From NCBI RefSeq assembly GCF_023074185.1, contig NZ_JADPKY010000006.1, positions 20,627 through 84,626 on the forward strand: a stretch of 64,000 nt of DNA. Direction: 5' to 3'. A program made the position numbers and the translations under genes. Shown here piece after piece: positions 25,270 through 35,244 of this stretch. Source of the stretch: Bradyrhizobium sp. 132. Its GTDB lineage: Bacteria; Pseudomonadota; Alphaproteobacteria; Rhizobiales; Xanthobacteraceae. Each line of letters opens with the position of its first letter. Within the stretch, counting starts at the first letter, position 1. The notes below the pieces were generated by a model. The model did not search any database. It was given only the letters and a program-made list of their open reading frames with translations, and was not told where the DNA came from.

Positions 25270-25980
25270 TTACGCCTGCTGCTCCGCCTTGGCAAAACGA
25301 TCATCCAGCGCGTAGCCGGCGCCGCGGACGGTGCGGATCGGGTCCTGCTCGCGGCCCAGATTGAGCAGCTTGCGCAGGCGGCCGATATGCACGTCGACGG
25401 TACGCTCGTCGATGTAGATGTCGCGGCCCCAGACGCTGTCGAGCAGTTGCTCGCGCGAGAACACCCGCCCCGGATGCTCCAGGAAGAACTCCAGCAGGCG
25501 ATATTCGGTCGGGCCGAGATCGATCGGCCGGCCCGAGCGCGCCACGCGGCGCTTGTCGCGGTCGAGCTCGATGTCGCCAAAGGCGAGCACGGCGGCGAGC
25601 CGCTCCGGGCTTGCGCGCCGCAGCAGGCCCTTCACGCGCGCCAGGAGCTCCGGCACCGAGAACGGCTTGACGATGTAATCGTCGGCGCCGGTCGCAAGAC
25701 CCCGCACCCGCTCGCTTTCCTCGCCGCGCGCGGTGAGCATGATGATCGGGAGCTGCTTGGTCTCGGGACGGGTGCGAAGCCGCCGGCACAATTCGATGCC
25801 TGACAGGCCCGGCAGCATCCAGTCGAGCACGATCAAATCGGGGATGTGCTCCTTGAGACGGGTGTCGGCGTCGTCGCCGCGCATGACCGTCTCGACGTCA
25901 TAGCCGTCGCCTTCGAGGTTGTAGCGGAGAAGCTCGGTCAGGGCTTCCTCGTCCTCAACCACCATAATGCGTGCGCCCAT
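25270..25980 (-). CDS. phoB: Phosphate regulon response regulator PhoB
   Basis: A 236-residue OmpR/PhoB-type response regulator. The receiver domain has the acidic pair Glu9/Asp10, phosphoacceptor Asp53 in VLDWMLPG and a conserved Lys in YIVKPFSVPELLARV. The C-terminal winged helix contains LGPTEYRLLEFFLEHPGRVFSREQLLDSVWGRDIYIDERTVDVHIGRLRKLL. The RDIYIDERTVDVHI recognition helix is typical of PhoB, which binds Pho boxes such as that upstream of pstS. It is the last gene of the pst operon, 15 nt after phoU, so its expression is likely autoamplified during phosphate starvation. Confidence 0.95.
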   Translation of the reverse strand: MGARIMVVEDEEALTELLRYNLEGDGYDVETVMRGDDADTRLKEHIPDLIVLDWMLPGLSGIELCRRLRTRPETKQLPIIMLTARGEESERVRGLATGADDYIVKPFSVPELLARVKGLLRRASPERLAAVLAFGDIELDRDKRRVARSGRPIDLGPTEYRLLEFFLEHPGRVFSREQLLDSVWGRDIYIDERTVDVHIGRLRKLLNLGREQDPIRTVRGAGYALDDRFAKAEQQA

Positions 25981-25995
25981 CTGGGTCGTTGCTCC

Positions 25996-26712
25996 CTAGG
26001 TGTTCGGTATCGAGCTGGCGAAGGTCGTCATATCGCCCTTCGGCCGCTTGTCGGTGATTGCCTGGCCCTCGATCATGTAGAACACGGTCTCGGCGATGTT
26101 GGTGGCGTGGTCGCCGATCCGCTCGATGTTCTTGGCGCAGAACATCAAATGGATGCAGAACGAGATGTTGCGCGGATCCTCCATCATGTAGGTGAGGAGC
26201 TCGCGGAACAGCGAAGTGCAGATGGCGTCGACTTCCTCGTCGCCCTTCCACACCGCCATCGCCGCCGGCAAATCATGCGCGGCATAGGCGTCCAGCACCG
26301 ACTTGACCTGCTGCTGCACGAGGTCGGTCATGTGCTCCAGGCCGCGGAACAGCTTGAGCGGATGGAAATCCGTCTCCAGCGCCGCGACACGCTTGCCCAT
26401 GTTCTTGGCGAGGTCGCCGATGCGCTCGAGATCGGTCGCGACGCGCATGGCGCCGACGATCTCGCGCAGATCGACCGCCATCGGCTGACGGCGGGCGATA
26501 GTGAGCACGGCGCGCTCCTCGATCTTCTTCTGGAGCGCGTCGAGCTCGATGTCGATGGTGACGACGCGCTGGCCGAGCGGAACGTCACGGCGGATCAGCG
26601 CGTCGACGGAATCGACGATCATGCGCTCGGCGATGCCGCCCATCTCGGCAACCAGCCGGGTGAGTTCCTGGAGGTCGGTGTCGAAGGCCTTTGCGGTATG
26701 TTCAGAACCCAT
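25996..26712 (-). CDS. phoU: Phosphate signalling protein PhoU
   Basis: A 238-residue all-helical protein with two PhoU repeats (about residues 18-105 and 122-208). Metal-binding motifs are VATDLERIGDLAKNMGKR in repeat 1 and FCAKNIERIGDHATNIAETV in repeat 2. PhoU links the PstSCAB transporter to PhoR and keeps the Pho regulon off in phosphate excess. The ATG at 26712 gives the usual length and follows pstB by 11 nt. A longer frame reaching 27081 exists only because it overlaps pstB in another frame. Confidence 0.95.
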   Translation of the reverse strand: MGSEHTAKAFDTDLQELTRLVAEMGGIAERMIVDSVDALIRRDVPLGQRVVTIDIELDALQKKIEERAVLTIARRQPMAVDLREIVGAMRVATDLERIGDLAKNMGKRVAALETDFHPLKLFRGLEHMTDLVQQQVKSVLDAYAAHDLPAAMAVWKGDEEVDAICTSLFRELLTYMMEDPRNISFCIHLMFCAKNIERIGDHATNIAETVFYMIEGQAITDKRPKGDMTTFASSIPNT

Positions 26713-26723
26713 GTCGCGTCTCC

Positions 26724-27545
26724 TCAGCCGAACCGGCCGGTGATGTAATCCTGCGTGCGCCGGTCGGTCGGCGACGTGAAGATCTTGTTGGTGTCGTCGA
26801 ACTCGATCAGCTCGCCGAGATACATGAAGGCGGTCTTGTCGGAGACGCGCGCCGCCTGCTGCATGTTGTGGGTGACGATCGCGATCGTGTAGTCCTCGGC
26901 GAGCTCCTGGATCAGCTCCTCGACCTTGGCGGTCGAGATCGGGTCGAGCGCCGAGCAGGGCTCGTCGAACAGGATCACCTCGGGCCGCACCGCGACGGTG
27001 CGGGCGATGCAGAGGCGCTGCTGCTGGCCGCCGGAGAGCGACAGGCCGGAGGCGTTGAGCTTGTCCTTGACCTCGTTCCACAGCGCGCCGCCGCGCAGCG
27101 CCTTCTCGACCCGGCCGTCCATCTCGGACTTCGAGATCTTCTCGTAGAGACGGATGCCGAACGCGATGTTTTCGTAGATCGTCATCGGGAACGGTGTCGG
27201 CTTCTGGAACACCATGCCGACGCGGGCGCGCAGCAAATTGAGGTCCAGCCTGGGATCGAGGATGTTGGTCTGGTCGAGCATCAGCTGACCGGTGGCGCGC
27301 TGACCCGGATAGAGGTCGTACATCCGGTTGAAGATGCGCAGCAGGGTCGACTTGCCGCAGCCCGACGGGCCGATGAACGCCGTGACGCGGTTGGCGCCGA
27401 GCGTCAGGTTGATGTTCTTCAGCGCGTGATGCTCGCCGTAATAGAAGTTCAGGTTGCGCACGGTCACCTTGGGGGGCGCCTCGGGCAGCACCGGCGCGTG
27501 GGGCAGTCCGCCGGACGCGCTCATCGATACGGAAAGATCACTCAT
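26724..27545 (-). CDS. pstB: Phosphate ABC transporter ATP-binding protein
   Basis: A 273-residue ATPase of the high-affinity phosphate importer. It has Walker [10 protein letters not shown], the PstB-specific Q-loop region [22 protein letters not shown], signature [16 protein letters not shown], Walker [17 protein letters not shown] and switch His in [12 protein letters not shown]. The ATG at 27545 overlaps the pstA stop (ATGA). The first 25 residues are a variable leader before the conserved [15 protein letters not shown]. Confidence 0.97.
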   Translation of the reverse strand: MSDLSVSMSASGGLPHAPVLPEAPPKVTVRNLNFYYGEHHALKNINLTLGANRVTAFIGPSGCGKSTLLRIFNRMYDLYPGQRATGQLMLDQTNILDPRLDLNLLRARVGMVFQKPTPFPMTIYENIAFGIRLYEKISKSEMDGRVEKALRGGALWNEVKDKLNASGLSLSGGQQQRLCIARTVAVRPEVILFDEPCSALDPISTAKVEELIQELAEDYTIAIVTHNMQQAARVSDKTAFMYLGELIEFDDTNKIFTSPTDRRTQDYITGRFG

Positions 27546-28387
27546 TTTGCGGTCCTCTCGGCGCCAAGGATGCGCGCGCCAATATTCAGGGCAAGAACGG
27601 TCAGGGTGATGAGCAGCGCGCCGCTCCAGGCGAGCTGCTTCCAATAGGCGTAGGGGCTCTGCACGAAGTTGTTGATGGTGACCGGCAGGTTCGCCATCGT
27701 CTTGTTCAGGCCGAGGCTGAAGAACTGGTTCGACAGCGCGGTGAACAGCAGCGGCGCGGTCTCGCCGGCGACGCGGGCAGTCGCAAGCAGCACGCCGGTG
27801 ATGAGGCCCGATCGGGCAGCACGATAAGCGATGCGCTTGATCACCAGCGAGCGCGGCAGGCCAAGCGCCGAGGCCGCCTCGCGCAGCGCGTTCGGCACCA
27901 GCAGCAGCATGTCCTCGGTCGTGCGCAGCACCACCGGGATGACGATGACCGCGAGCGCGAGACTGCCGGCGATCGCCGAGAAGCCGCGCATCGGCACCAC
28001 CACCGCGCCGTAGATGAACAGGCCAATGATGATCGAGGGCGCCGACAGCAGGATGTCGTTGATGAAGCGGATCACCGAGGTCAGCCGGTCGTTGCGGCCG
28101 TATTCGGCGAGATAGGTGCCGGCGAACATGCCGAGCGGCGCGCCGATGCCGACGCCGATCACGGTCATGATCAGCGAGCCGACGATTGCGTTGAGCAGGC
28201 CGCCCTCGTTCGATCCGGGTGGCGGCGTGTTCTCGGTGAACAGCTGGACATTGAGGCCAGCCAGGCCGTTGTAGAGCAGCGTGATCAGGATCAGCGCAAG
28301 CCAGGTGACGCCGAATGCGGTCGCGGCGATGCAGAGCCCGCGGATGACGAAGTCCTTGCGGCGGCGACGTGAATAGATCGGGTTCAT
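27542..28387 (-). CDS. pstA: Phosphate ABC transporter permease PstA
   Basis: A 281-residue inner-membrane permease with six helices. After a basic N-terminus (YSRRRRKDF) come the helices and the cytoplasmic coupling loop [48 protein letters not shown], the PstA/PstC signature ending in the A-x-A-R-x-x-G-E-T-A-P motif. It pairs with PstC to form the channel. It lies 4 nt after pstC and overlaps pstB by 4 nt. Confidence 0.96.
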   Translation of the reverse strand: MNPIYSRRRRKDFVIRGLCIAATAFGVTWLALILITLLYNGLAGLNVQLFTENTPPPGSNEGGLLNAIVGSLIMTVIGVGIGAPLGMFAGTYLAEYGRNDRLTSVIRFINDILLSAPSIIIGLFIYGAVVVPMRGFSAIAGSLALAVIVIPVVLRTTEDMLLLVPNALREAASALGLPRSLVIKRIAYRAARSGLITGVLLATARVAGETAPLLFTALSNQFFSLGLNKTMANLPVTINNFVQSPYAYWKQLAWSGALLITLTVLALNIGARILGAERTAK

Positions 28388-28391
28388 GGCG

Positions 28392-29381
28392 TTAGTTTCC
28401 CGCCTTCTTTTCCAAACGCATCAGCATCAGCCGCGCGCCCGCGAGCACGAAGAACGTCAGCACGAACAGCAGCAGGCCGAGCAGGATCAGGCCGGACTGG
28501 TGCAGGCCGTCGCTCTCGGCGAACTCGGATGCGATCGCCGCCGAGATCGTGGTGCCCGGCGAAAAGATCGACGTCGAGATGCGGAACGAGTTGCCGATGA
28601 TGAAGGTCACCGCCATGGTCTCGCCGAGCGCGCGGCCCAGCGCCAGCATGACGCCGCCGATGACGCCGACGCGGGTGTAGGGGATCACCACGCTGCGGAC
28701 GACTTCCCAGGTGGTGCAGCCGACGCCGTAGGCGGCTTCCTTCAGCACCGGAGGCACCGTCTTGAACACGTCGACGGAGATCGAGGTGATGAAGGGCAGC
28801 ACCATGATGGCGAGGATCAGCGCGGCATTGAACAGGCTGAGATAGGACGGGGGACCTGCGAAGATCGCGCCCAGCACCGGCACGCCGTCGAATATCTTGA
28901 TCATGAAGGGCTGGAATGTGTTGGCGAGGAACGGACCCAACACGAAGAAGCCCCACATGCCGTAGATGATCGAGGGGATGCCGGCGAGCAGCTCGATCGC
29001 CATGCCGATCGGGCGGCGCAGCCATTGCGGGCAGAGCTCGGTGAGGAAGATCGCAATGCCGAGACCGACCGGGATGGCGATCAGCATCGCGATGAAGGAG
29101 GTGACGAGCGTGCCGTACATCGGCCCGAGCGCGCCGAGCACCGGCGGATCGGCGGACGGCGCCCAGCGCTGCGTCCACAGGAAGGAGAGACCGTATTCCT
29201 TCATCGCCGGAAAGGCGCCGACGATCAGCGACAGGATGATGCCGCCGAGGATCAGAAGCACCGAGATCGCGGAGAGCCGCGTGATCCAGTAGAAGGTGAC
29301 GTCCCCGACTTTGAACGCGCTCAAGGCCTTGGCGCGATCATACGGTCCGGCGTCGTCGATTATATCGCTCTGAACGGCCAT
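28392..29381 (-). CDS. pstC: Phosphate ABC transporter permease PstC
   Basis: A 329-residue permease, partner of PstA. Key parts are [13 protein letters not shown], an [19 protein letters not shown] region, and the coupling loop [50 protein letters not shown] with the R-A-L-G-E-T-M-A motif. I chose ATG 29381 ([10 protein letters not shown]); an upstream in-frame codon would add nine residues. It follows pstS after 152 nt that contain a large inverted repeat, which may lower read-through so that the binding protein is made in excess. Confidence 0.95.
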   Translation of the reverse strand: MAVQSDIIDDAGPYDRAKALSAFKVGDVTFYWITRLSAISVLLILGGIILSLIVGAFPAMKEYGLSFLWTQRWAPSADPPVLGALGPMYGTLVTSFIAMLIAIPVGLGIAIFLTELCPQWLRRPIGMAIELLAGIPSIIYGMWGFFVLGPFLANTFQPFMIKIFDGVPVLGAIFAGPPSYLSLFNAALILAIMVLPFITSISVDVFKTVPPVLKEAAYGVGCTTWEVVRSVVIPYTRVGVIGGVMLALGRALGETMAVTFIIGNSFRISTSIFSPGTTISAAIASEFAESDGLHQSGLILLGLLLFVLTFFVLAGARLMLMRLEKKAGN

Positions 29382-29437
29382 CTCTGCCACGCCGATCCCC
29401 TGTACCAAATAGTATACGTTTTTTGTTGGTCCGCGCC

Positions 29438-29520
29438 CCGGATGCGACGCTGATCCGGGGCACAGTTGTGGGTCCCGGCTCTGCGCGGCAGCGTTTCAGG
29501 CTGCAGCGCGTCCGGGACAC
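29438..29520. repeat. GTCCCGG inverted repeat between pstS and pstC, copy 2
   Basis: A small palindrome CCCCGGAT..ATCCGGGG is followed by GGGTCCCGGCTCTGCGCGGCAGCG and, facing it, GCTGCAGCGCGTCCGGGACAC. The outer element is the same family as 20792-20850 and 39115-39231. It lies within the pst operon. Confidence 0.75.
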
Positions 29521-29533
29521 GAGCATCGCGAGC

Positions 29534-30547
29534 TTAGCTCTTGATCTCGGCAGCCCAGGTCTTCTCAACCAGGGTCACGACGCCCTCGGGCATCGGGATG
29601 TAGTCGAGCTCTTCAGCCGCCTTGCCGCCGTTCTTGAAGGCCCAGCGGAAGAACTTGATGGCTTCCTGCGAGGCCGCCTTGTCGGTGGCGTCCTTGTGCA
29701 TGAGGATGAAGGTCGCCGCCGTGATCGGCCAGGACTTCTCGCCGGGCTGGTCGGTCAGGATGACGTAGTAGCCGGGAGCCTTGGCCCAGTCGGCGTTGGA
29801 GGCGGCTGCCTGGAAGGCTTCGACGGTCGGCTGCACCGGCTTGCCGGCCTTGTTGACGAGACCGGTGTAGGTCAGCTTGTTCTGCTTGGCATAGGCGTAC
29901 TCGACGTAACCGATCGAGTTCTTGGTCTGGCTGATGTTGCCCGACACGCCTTCGTTGCCCTTGGCGCCGACGCCGACCGGCCACTCGACGGCGGTACCTT
30001 CACCGACCTTGCTCTTCCAGTCAGCGCTGGCCTTGGCGAGATAGTTGGTGAAGTTGAAGGTGGTGCCCGAACCGTCCGAACGGCGGACCACGGTGATCGC
30101 CTCCGACGGCAGCTTCAGGTTCGGATTGAGCTTCTTGATCGCGGCGTCGTCCCACTTGGTAATCTTGCCGAGATAGATGCCGGCGAGGGTCTCGCCGTCG
30201 AACACCATCTCACCGGGCTTCACGCCCTCGATGTTGACGACGGGAACGATGGCACCCATCACCATCGGCCACTGGACGAGGCCGTCCTTTTCGAGCTGCT
30301 CGGCCTTGAGCGGCGCGTCGCTGGCGCCGAAGGTCACGGTCTTGGCCTGGATCTGCTTGATACCGCCGCCGGAACCGATCGACTGGTAGTTCAGACCGTT
30401 GCCAGTCTCTTTCTTGTAGGTGTCAGCCCATTTCGAATAGATCGGGAACGGGAACGTCGCACCGGCACCGGTGATATCGGCGGCAAAGGCCGCCGTCGTC
30501 GATGCGGCGACCAAGCCAGCAGCGACGATCGTTTTGAGGAAATTCAT
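29534..30547 (-). CDS. pstS: Phosphate-binding periplasmic protein PstS
   Basis: A 337-residue phosphate-binding protein. Signal peptide [21 protein letters not shown] ends at about residue 23, and the mature protein starts [22 protein letters not shown], the family-typical phosphate-site strand. Further ligand loops are [24 protein letters not shown] and [18 protein letters not shown]. The ATG at 30547 follows a GGAG site; an extension to 30670 is not supported. It is the first gene of pstSCAB-phoU-phoB and has a Pho box about 100 nt upstream. Confidence 0.97.
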   Translation of the reverse strand: MNFLKTIVAAGLVAASTTAAFAADITGAGATFPFPIYSKWADTYKKETGNGLNYQSIGSGGGIKQIQAKTVTFGASDAPLKAEQLEKDGLVQWPMVMGAIVPVVNIEGVKPGEMVFDGETLAGIYLGKITKWDDAAIKKLNPNLKLPSEAITVVRRSDGSGTTFNFTNYLAKASADWKSKVGEGTAVEWPVGVGAKGNEGVSGNISQTKNSIGYVEYAYAKQNKLTYTGLVNKAGKPVQPTVEAFQAAASNADWAKAPGYYVILTDQPGEKSWPITAATFILMHKDATDKAASQEAIKFFRWAFKNGGKAAEELDYIPMPEGVVTLVEKTWAAEIKS

Positions 30548-30646
30548 GTTGGTCTCCATGCAGGGGAGCGAAGCGCCATCCGCGCCCGATCGCGCTCCCC
30601 GTGCCGCTCCTTTAGGAGCGGACAGCTGAGCTTTTACGAAGCTTTC

Positions 30647-30664
30647 GTGACAGCTGGATGACGG
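30647..30664 (-). promoter_or_regulatory. Pho box (PhoB-binding site) upstream of pstS
   Basis: Read on the minus strand: CCGTCAT, 4-nt spacer CCAG, CTGTCAC. Two 7-nt direct half-sites with 11-nt periodicity match the Pho box pattern (CTGTCAT-N4-CTGTCAT) at 12 of 14 positions. It lies between phoR and pstS, as expected for phosphate-starvation induction of the pst operon. Confidence 0.8.
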
Positions 30665-30691
30665 AGACAAGCAATTGGAATCGCTTGTATT

Positions 30692-31990
30692 TCAGCTCTG
30701 GATCAAGGCCTTCACCTGGGGAAAACAGGCGGTAAAAGTGGCGCCCTGCTTGGGCACGCTTTCGATCAAAAGCCGGCCGCGATGGCGGTTAAGAATATGT
30801 TTCACCAGCGATAATCCGAGGCCGGTGCCGCCCTGCGAGCGGCTGTCACCGATATCGACCCGGTAGAAGCGCTCGGTCAGCCGCGGCAAATGCTCCGGCG
30901 CGATGCCGGGGCCGAAATCCCGGACCAGGACCCGGATTTCCTGAGTTCCATCAATGGCAGGACTGGACGTCAGCGACACGACGACACGGCCGCCCGAGGC
31001 GCCGTACTTGAGCGCGTTCTCGATCAAATTCTCGAACAGGCGGAGCAGCTCCTCGCGGTCGCCCGCGATCATCACCGGCGTCTCCGGCAGATGGGTCTCG
31101 ACCTCGACCCGGCGTTCCCGCGCCAGCGGCTCGAGCCCGTCGGCGACCTGGAAGATGATCGGCAGCAGGTCGACCAGGGTATCGGGCCGCACATGGGCCG
31201 ACAGTTCCACCCGCGACAGCGACAGCAGATCGTCGATCAGGCGCGCCATGCGGGTGGCCTGGTTGTGCATGATGCCGAGGAAGCGCTCGCGCGCCTTGGG
31301 ATCGTCCTTGGCCTGGCCCTGGAGCGTGTCGATGAAGCCGGACAGTGCGGCCAGCGGCGTGCGGAGCTCGTGGCTGGCATTGGCGACGAAGTCGGCGCGC
31401 ATTTCCTCGACCCGGCGCAGCGGCGTCTGGTCGTGGAAGGTCATCAGCATGCATTTGTCGGCGCCGCCGAAGGTGGTCGGCACCGGCACCGGCGTGATGG
31501 TCAGCTCCATCCAGCGATCGACCGGGACATGGTCGAGATAGGTCGCGCGCCGCGGCTCGGTGGTCGCGATCGACTCGCGCAGAGCGGTGATGATCTCCGG
31601 TGAACGCAGCGCGAACTGGGCCAGCTCGTTCCGGCGCAGCGCCGGCGCAAGCTGGGCGGCCGCAGCGTTGAGATGGATGACGCGGCCGGCACGGTCGAGC
31701 AGCACCGCAGGATCGGGCATTCCGGCAACAACCGCGGCCACCGCCGCGCTCTCGACGGGGTTGACGCGGCGGGTGTCTTCGCGCGAGGCGGCAGTATCGT
31801 GCAGGCGCCACGGGATCAGCGCTGCGGCCGCGATGCAGAGGAACACTGTCGCCGCCCGCATCATCGACAATTCGCCGAGCGAGACCACCACCGACAGCGC
31901 CAGCGCTGCGGCGATCAGGATGATGGTCGAGTGCCGCAGCCGGTCGGACCAGGGCCGGGCGGTGGGAGACGATGGGGCGTCGATCGCCAT
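30692..31990 (-). CDS. phoR: Phosphate regulon sensor histidine kinase PhoR
   Basis: A 432-residue membrane kinase. Two close hydrophobic segments (about residues 22-38 and 45-62) anchor it with almost no periplasmic loop, as in PhoR, followed by a PAS domain (PDPAVLLDRAGRVIHLNAAAAQL), the H box NASHELRTPLAALSG with His207, an N box ENLIENALKYGASGG and G boxes RVLVRDFGPGIAPEHL and GGTGLGLSLVKHIL. It should respond to the Pst/PhoU state and phosphorylate PhoB. I prefer ATG 31990, which has a GGAGAA site, over a TTG at 32008. It precedes pstS by 144 nt. Confidence 0.93.
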   Translation of the reverse strand: MAIDAPSSPTARPWSDRLRHSTIILIAAALALSVVVSLGELSMMRAATVFLCIAAAALIPWRLHDTAASREDTRRVNPVESAAVAAVVAGMPDPAVLLDRAGRVIHLNAAAAQLAPALRRNELAQFALRSPEIITALRESIATTEPRRATYLDHVPVDRWMELTITPVPVPTTFGGADKCMLMTFHDQTPLRRVEEMRADFVANASHELRTPLAALSGFIDTLQGQAKDDPKARERFLGIMHNQATRMARLIDDLLSLSRVELSAHVRPDTLVDLLPIIFQVADGLEPLARERRVEVETHLPETPVMIAGDREELLRLFENLIENALKYGASGGRVVVSLTSSPAIDGTQEIRVLVRDFGPGIAPEHLPRLTERFYRVDIGDSRSQGGTGLGLSLVKHILNRHRGRLLIESVPKQGATFTACFPQVKALIQS

Positions 31991-32037
31991 CGGGGCGGGC
32001 TTCTCCAAGGGGCTTTTAGGCTCAAGACTTGCGCCGG

Positions 32038-33093
32038 TCAGGCACCGCTGTCGCTGCGCTTTCTCACATAAGCGGCTTCAGGCGCGGGGCCGGGGTCGAG
32101 CTTGAGCGCGGCCTGCTGCAAACGTTTCGATCGTGCGCCGATGATAACCTCGCGAAACGTCAGCAAGACTACAGATATGACGAAGGGGGACAGATAATAG
32201 AGCACGCGGAACAGCAGCATGCCGCCCAGCAGTTCCTCGCGGTCCATCTGCCAGAGGCCGACCAGCATGGCGGCGTCGAACACGCCAAGGCCCCCGGGCG
32301 AATGGCTCGCAAAGCCGAGCAAGGTGGCCGAGACGAAGATCACCGCGACCACCACGAAGCCGAGATTGGGCTCGTCCGGAACCAGCACGTACATCGCGAG
32401 CGCGCAGAAGCCGAGATCGATGATGCCGATCGTGATCTGGAGCAGCGTCAGCGGGCCGCCCGGCAGCATCACGGTCCAGGGTCCGCGACCGACCATCCGC
32501 GGCTGGGTCCAGACCCAGACCACATAGGCGACCAGCCCGACGATGATCATCATCGCCAGCGTCCGGTTCAGCCAGGGCGGCAGCTGGTCGATCGCCGCGG
32601 CGGCCTCCGGATGATAGGAGATGCCGAGGCCCAGCACGGCGGCATTGCCGAGCCAGAAAGTCAGGCCGGCGAGGAAACAGATTTTTGCGACGTCGATCGC
32701 GTTCAGGCCGTAGGCCGAATAGATGCGGTAGCGCACTGCGCCGCCGGTGAAGACGCTGGCGCCGACATTGTGGCCGATCGAATAGCTGGTAAAGGCGGCG
32801 AGCGCGTTGATGCGATAGGGCACGTGCGCGTGGCCGATCGCGCGCACGGCGAACAAATCGTAGAAGGTCAGCGTGAAATAGCCCGCGGCGACGAACAGCC
32901 CCGCCATCGCAATCTGGCTCGGCTCGGTGCTCTTGATCGCTTCAAGGACCTCGTTGACATCGATGCCGCGCAGCATGTGGTAGAGCACGTAGCAAGCGAT
33001 GCCGATGACCGCGACGCTGATCACAACTCCAAGCTTATGCAGGATTTGCTTCTGGCGCAGAAACGACATCGCTCTGCGTATGGCTTCCAGCAT
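32038..33093 (-). CDS. UPF0104 / lysylphosphatidylglycerol-synthase-like membrane protein
   Basis: A 351-residue membrane protein with about eight helices, matching the transmembrane half of MprF (UPF0104, YbhN-like). Typical features are the FYDLFAVRAIGHAHVPYRINALAAFTSYSIGHNVGASVFTGGAVRYRIYSAYGL segment and the late LLGFASHSPGGLGVFDAAMLVGL motif. There is no C-terminal aminoacyl-tRNA transferase domain, so lysyl transfer is not expected; a lipid flippase-like role is possible. It lies 47 nt upstream of phoR on the same strand and may be co-transcribed with it. Confidence 0.85.
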   Translation of the reverse strand: MLEAIRRAMSFLRQKQILHKLGVVISVAVIGIACYVLYHMLRGIDVNEVLEAIKSTEPSQIAMAGLFVAAGYFTLTFYDLFAVRAIGHAHVPYRINALAAFTSYSIGHNVGASVFTGGAVRYRIYSAYGLNAIDVAKICFLAGLTFWLGNAAVLGLGISYHPEAAAAIDQLPPWLNRTLAMMIIVGLVAYVVWVWTQPRMVGRGPWTVMLPGGPLTLLQITIGIIDLGFCALAMYVLVPDEPNLGFVVVAVIFVSATLLGFASHSPGGLGVFDAAMLVGLWQMDREELLGGMLLFRVLYYLSPFVISVVLLTFREVIIGARSKRLQQAALKLDPGPAPEAAYVRKRSDSGA

Positions 33094-33544
33094 CTAAACC
33101 TCGAACAACGCTTCAGCGGCCAGGAAGGCCGGCGAACAGGCGGACGACACGCAGGCGCTCAACGAACCTTCGCCGCCGGCTCCGGCATCGCGCAGGCCCC
33201 CTTCCTCTCCCCTAGCGCGTTTTCGGGCGGAGTGGAATTCGGCAATTCGAACAAAAACTCGTGCCTTCAGTATTTTAGGCAGGGTTATGGGCTCCTGGTG
33301 CACGGTTTGGCGCTTTCGGCGGCAAGACTGACGCGAATCTCCATGGCGATCCTGCGCAGTCGCCATGAAGTTTTGATGATTTCGACCGCACAATGTTCCG
33401 TCACGGCTTAAGCCGACGTCAATCTATGGGCCGCACCCACCTCTTGAAAGAGGGGTGACTTGAGCGCTTGATCGCGGTTTTCCGATGTGCCGAACGGCCG
33501 CGCAGCCCGACCCTGACTCCCGTGGTCAAGGGGGCACGGCAACA
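33094..33544. other. Intergenic region, no gene seen
   Basis: About 450 nt without a convincing gene; a 99-codon open frame on the minus strand has atypical composition. Visible features are an AGCGCGTTTTCGGGCGGAGTGG stretch at about 33214 that matches part of a widespread rhizobial repeat, an AT-richer block (33240-33300) that could hold the promoter of the gene at 33093, and a small hairpin CACCTCTT/AGAGGGGTG near 33440-33457. Confidence 0.5.
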
Positions 33545-33847
33545 TCACAGAGCGGCCGGCGGCGCGGTGCGCGAGACCACGCGGTCGCGCAGCCAGGCGC
33601 CGATGGTGCAGCCGACAAGGTAGCAGGCGAACATGATCAGGGCGAGGTCGAGCCAGTAGCCGAAACGGCCGGGGACCACATGCGCGAACGAGACGGCGAC
33701 CAGGGCGGCCGCAAGCACGGCGAGCCAGCGCGCGGTCACTTTCGAGGTGCCGTTGCCGCGCTGGACCACCGAGATCCAGCCCATGCAAAAGCCGAGCAGT
33801 AGCGAGCCGATCAACCAGCCGAGATGAAACGAGACGAGATAGGGCAT
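33545..33847 (-). CDS. Small membrane protein, unknown function
   Basis: A 100-residue protein with three hydrophobic segments: FHLGWLIGSLLLGFCMGWISVV, WLAVLAAALVAVSFAHVV and YWLDLALIMFACYLVGCTIGAWL. The stretches between helices are short and the C-terminus is basic. It begins 2 nt after the stop of the OmpA-domain gene, so the two are co-transcribed and probably act together in the envelope. I do not recognise a named family. Confidence 0.78.
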   Translation of the reverse strand: MPYLVSFHLGWLIGSLLLGFCMGWISVVQRGNGTSKVTARWLAVLAAALVAVSFAHVVPGRFGYWLDLALIMFACYLVGCTIGAWLRDRVVSRTAPPAAL

Positions 33848-33849
33848 CG

Positions 33850-35244
33850 TTACCTCACCAGAAATTCGATGCGGCGGTTCTGCGCCTTGGCGTCTTCGGT
33901 GGCGTTACCGGCGACGGGCTGCGTGCTGCCATAGCCGACCGCGGTGAAGCGGCTGGCGGGCAGCCCGGCCTTGACCAGATAATCGATCACCGCCTGCGCG
34001 CGCTTCTGCGAGAGAGCCTGGTTGAAGGCGTCCTCACCGTCGGCATCGGTATGCCCGGCGACCTCGATATTGGTGGTGGGGCATCGCAGCGCCGTCTCGA
34101 TCAGATGATCGAGAATGCCGGCGGAATCCGGATCGATGTCGGCGCGCTTCGCCCCGAAGCGGATCTTGGCCTTGGCCAGCAGCTCCGAGAACAATTGCTG
34201 GCACACGGTGCCGTCGACCGGGCCGGCCGCAGGTTTCACCGTGATTTCCGGCTTGTACTGCCAGTTTTTCGGGAAATCCTTGCCGAGGCCTGCCCGGATG
34301 TCGTTGGCGGCCCCTTCATAGAGCGCATCGCCCGACAGCTTTACCTCGCGGTCGGATACGACAAGCGTGCCGGTCGACAGTCGCGACAGCGCGCCGAGCG
34401 CTGCGACCACGGCGGGATTGAAGGCGCCGGGCGCGCCGAGGCTGGCCTTGAGATTGTCGACGACCTTTTCGTTGAAGAATTTCCGCGACGCGCTGGTGAC
34501 GATTGCCGTGTGGACATTGTTGTCGGGAACATAACCGGTCAGCGTCACCGTCGCGGCCACCGGATCCTTGTAGGCCTGGAAGACGTAGGGCGGCGCCTTG
34601 ACGTCGTTGGCAGCAATCGAGAAGCCCTCGGGCAGGTTCTTGAGCGCGGCTGCGACCGCTTCGCGGCCGCCGAGGTCGCGCGCCATGCCCGACAGATTGA
34701 CCTTGGTGTCCGTTATCGTGATCTTGCCGTCCTTGAGCTTGCCGATCTGGTCGAGCAGCAGCGTCGCAGCCGCCTCGAACCGCGGCGGCGCGCCGCGCGC
34801 CAGCCCCATTTGATCGGCCACCTCGACGCCGCCGAGCTCCTTGCGGGCCGCCTCGGTCAGACGGCCCTTGATCGACGGCAAGGGCGCGGAGCCTGACAGC
34901 GTCACCCGCACCACGTCGCGTTCGGCGTTCCAGACGAAGGGTTTGGCCTCGGGAACGAGGCGGGTCCGGTCGTCGACCAGGCGCACGCCGGGGACTGTCT
35001 CGACCGCCACCACGGCGTCGCGCCGCCCCTCCTCGGAAAACGCGTCCGCGGCCAGGCTGACGTCGCGGCCGTCCACCGCGATCCGGGTCTTGTCCAGAAC
35101 GGTGTCCTTGAGGGCGGCCGAACTCCGGGCGGAAAGGTCCGCCTCGACCGGCAAGGTATTATTCCAGGCCGCAAATCCCCACATGACGGCCAGCGGGATT
35201 AACCCCGGCCACCATTTGCTGGCCCACCTGAAAAGCTTCTGCAT
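33850..35244 (-). CDS. OmpA-domain envelope protein with BON-like repeats
   Basis: A 464-residue protein with an N-terminal membrane anchor (WWPGLIPLAVMWGFAAWN). The long periplasmic middle part contains repeated BON-like units around residues 25-120 and 215-330 (for example ATVTLTGYVPDNNVHTAIVTSASRKFF). The C-terminal OmpA/MotB domain (about 350-464) carries the peptidoglycan-binding signature NIEVAGHTDADGEDAFNQALSQKRAQAVIDYLVKAGLPASRFTAVGYGSTQPVA and ENRRIEF-like QNRRIEFLV. It should tether the inner membrane to peptidoglycan. The ATG at 35244 is chosen over an upstream start at 35280. It is paired with the 100-residue membrane protein downstream. Confidence 0.88.
   Translation of the reverse strand: MQKLFRWASKWWPGLIPLAVMWGFAAWNNTLPVEADLSARSSAALKDTVLDKTRIAVDGRDVSLAADAFSEEGRRDAVVAVETVPGVRLVDDRTRLVPEAKPFVWNAERDVVRVTLSGSAPLPSIKGRLTEAARKELGGVEVADQMGLARGAPPRFEAAATLLLDQIGKLKDGKITITDTKVNLSGMARDLGGREAVAAALKNLPEGFSIAANDVKAPPYVFQAYKDPVAATVTLTGYVPDNNVHTAIVTSASRKFFNEKVVDNLKASLGAPGAFNPAVVAALGALSRLSTGTLVVSDREVKLSGDALYEGAANDIRAGLGKDFPKNWQYKPEITVKPAAGPVDGTVCQQLFSELLAKAKIRFGAKRADIDPDSAGILDHLIETALRCPTTNIEVAGHTDADGEDAFNQALSQKRAQAVIDYLVKAGLPASRFTAVGYGSTQPVAGNATEDAKAQNRRIEFLVR

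Noticed and set aside
33094..33393. 99-codon minus-strand frame in the 450-nt gap
   Set aside because: No ribosome site, biased composition and a repeat fragment within it; no similarity recognised.
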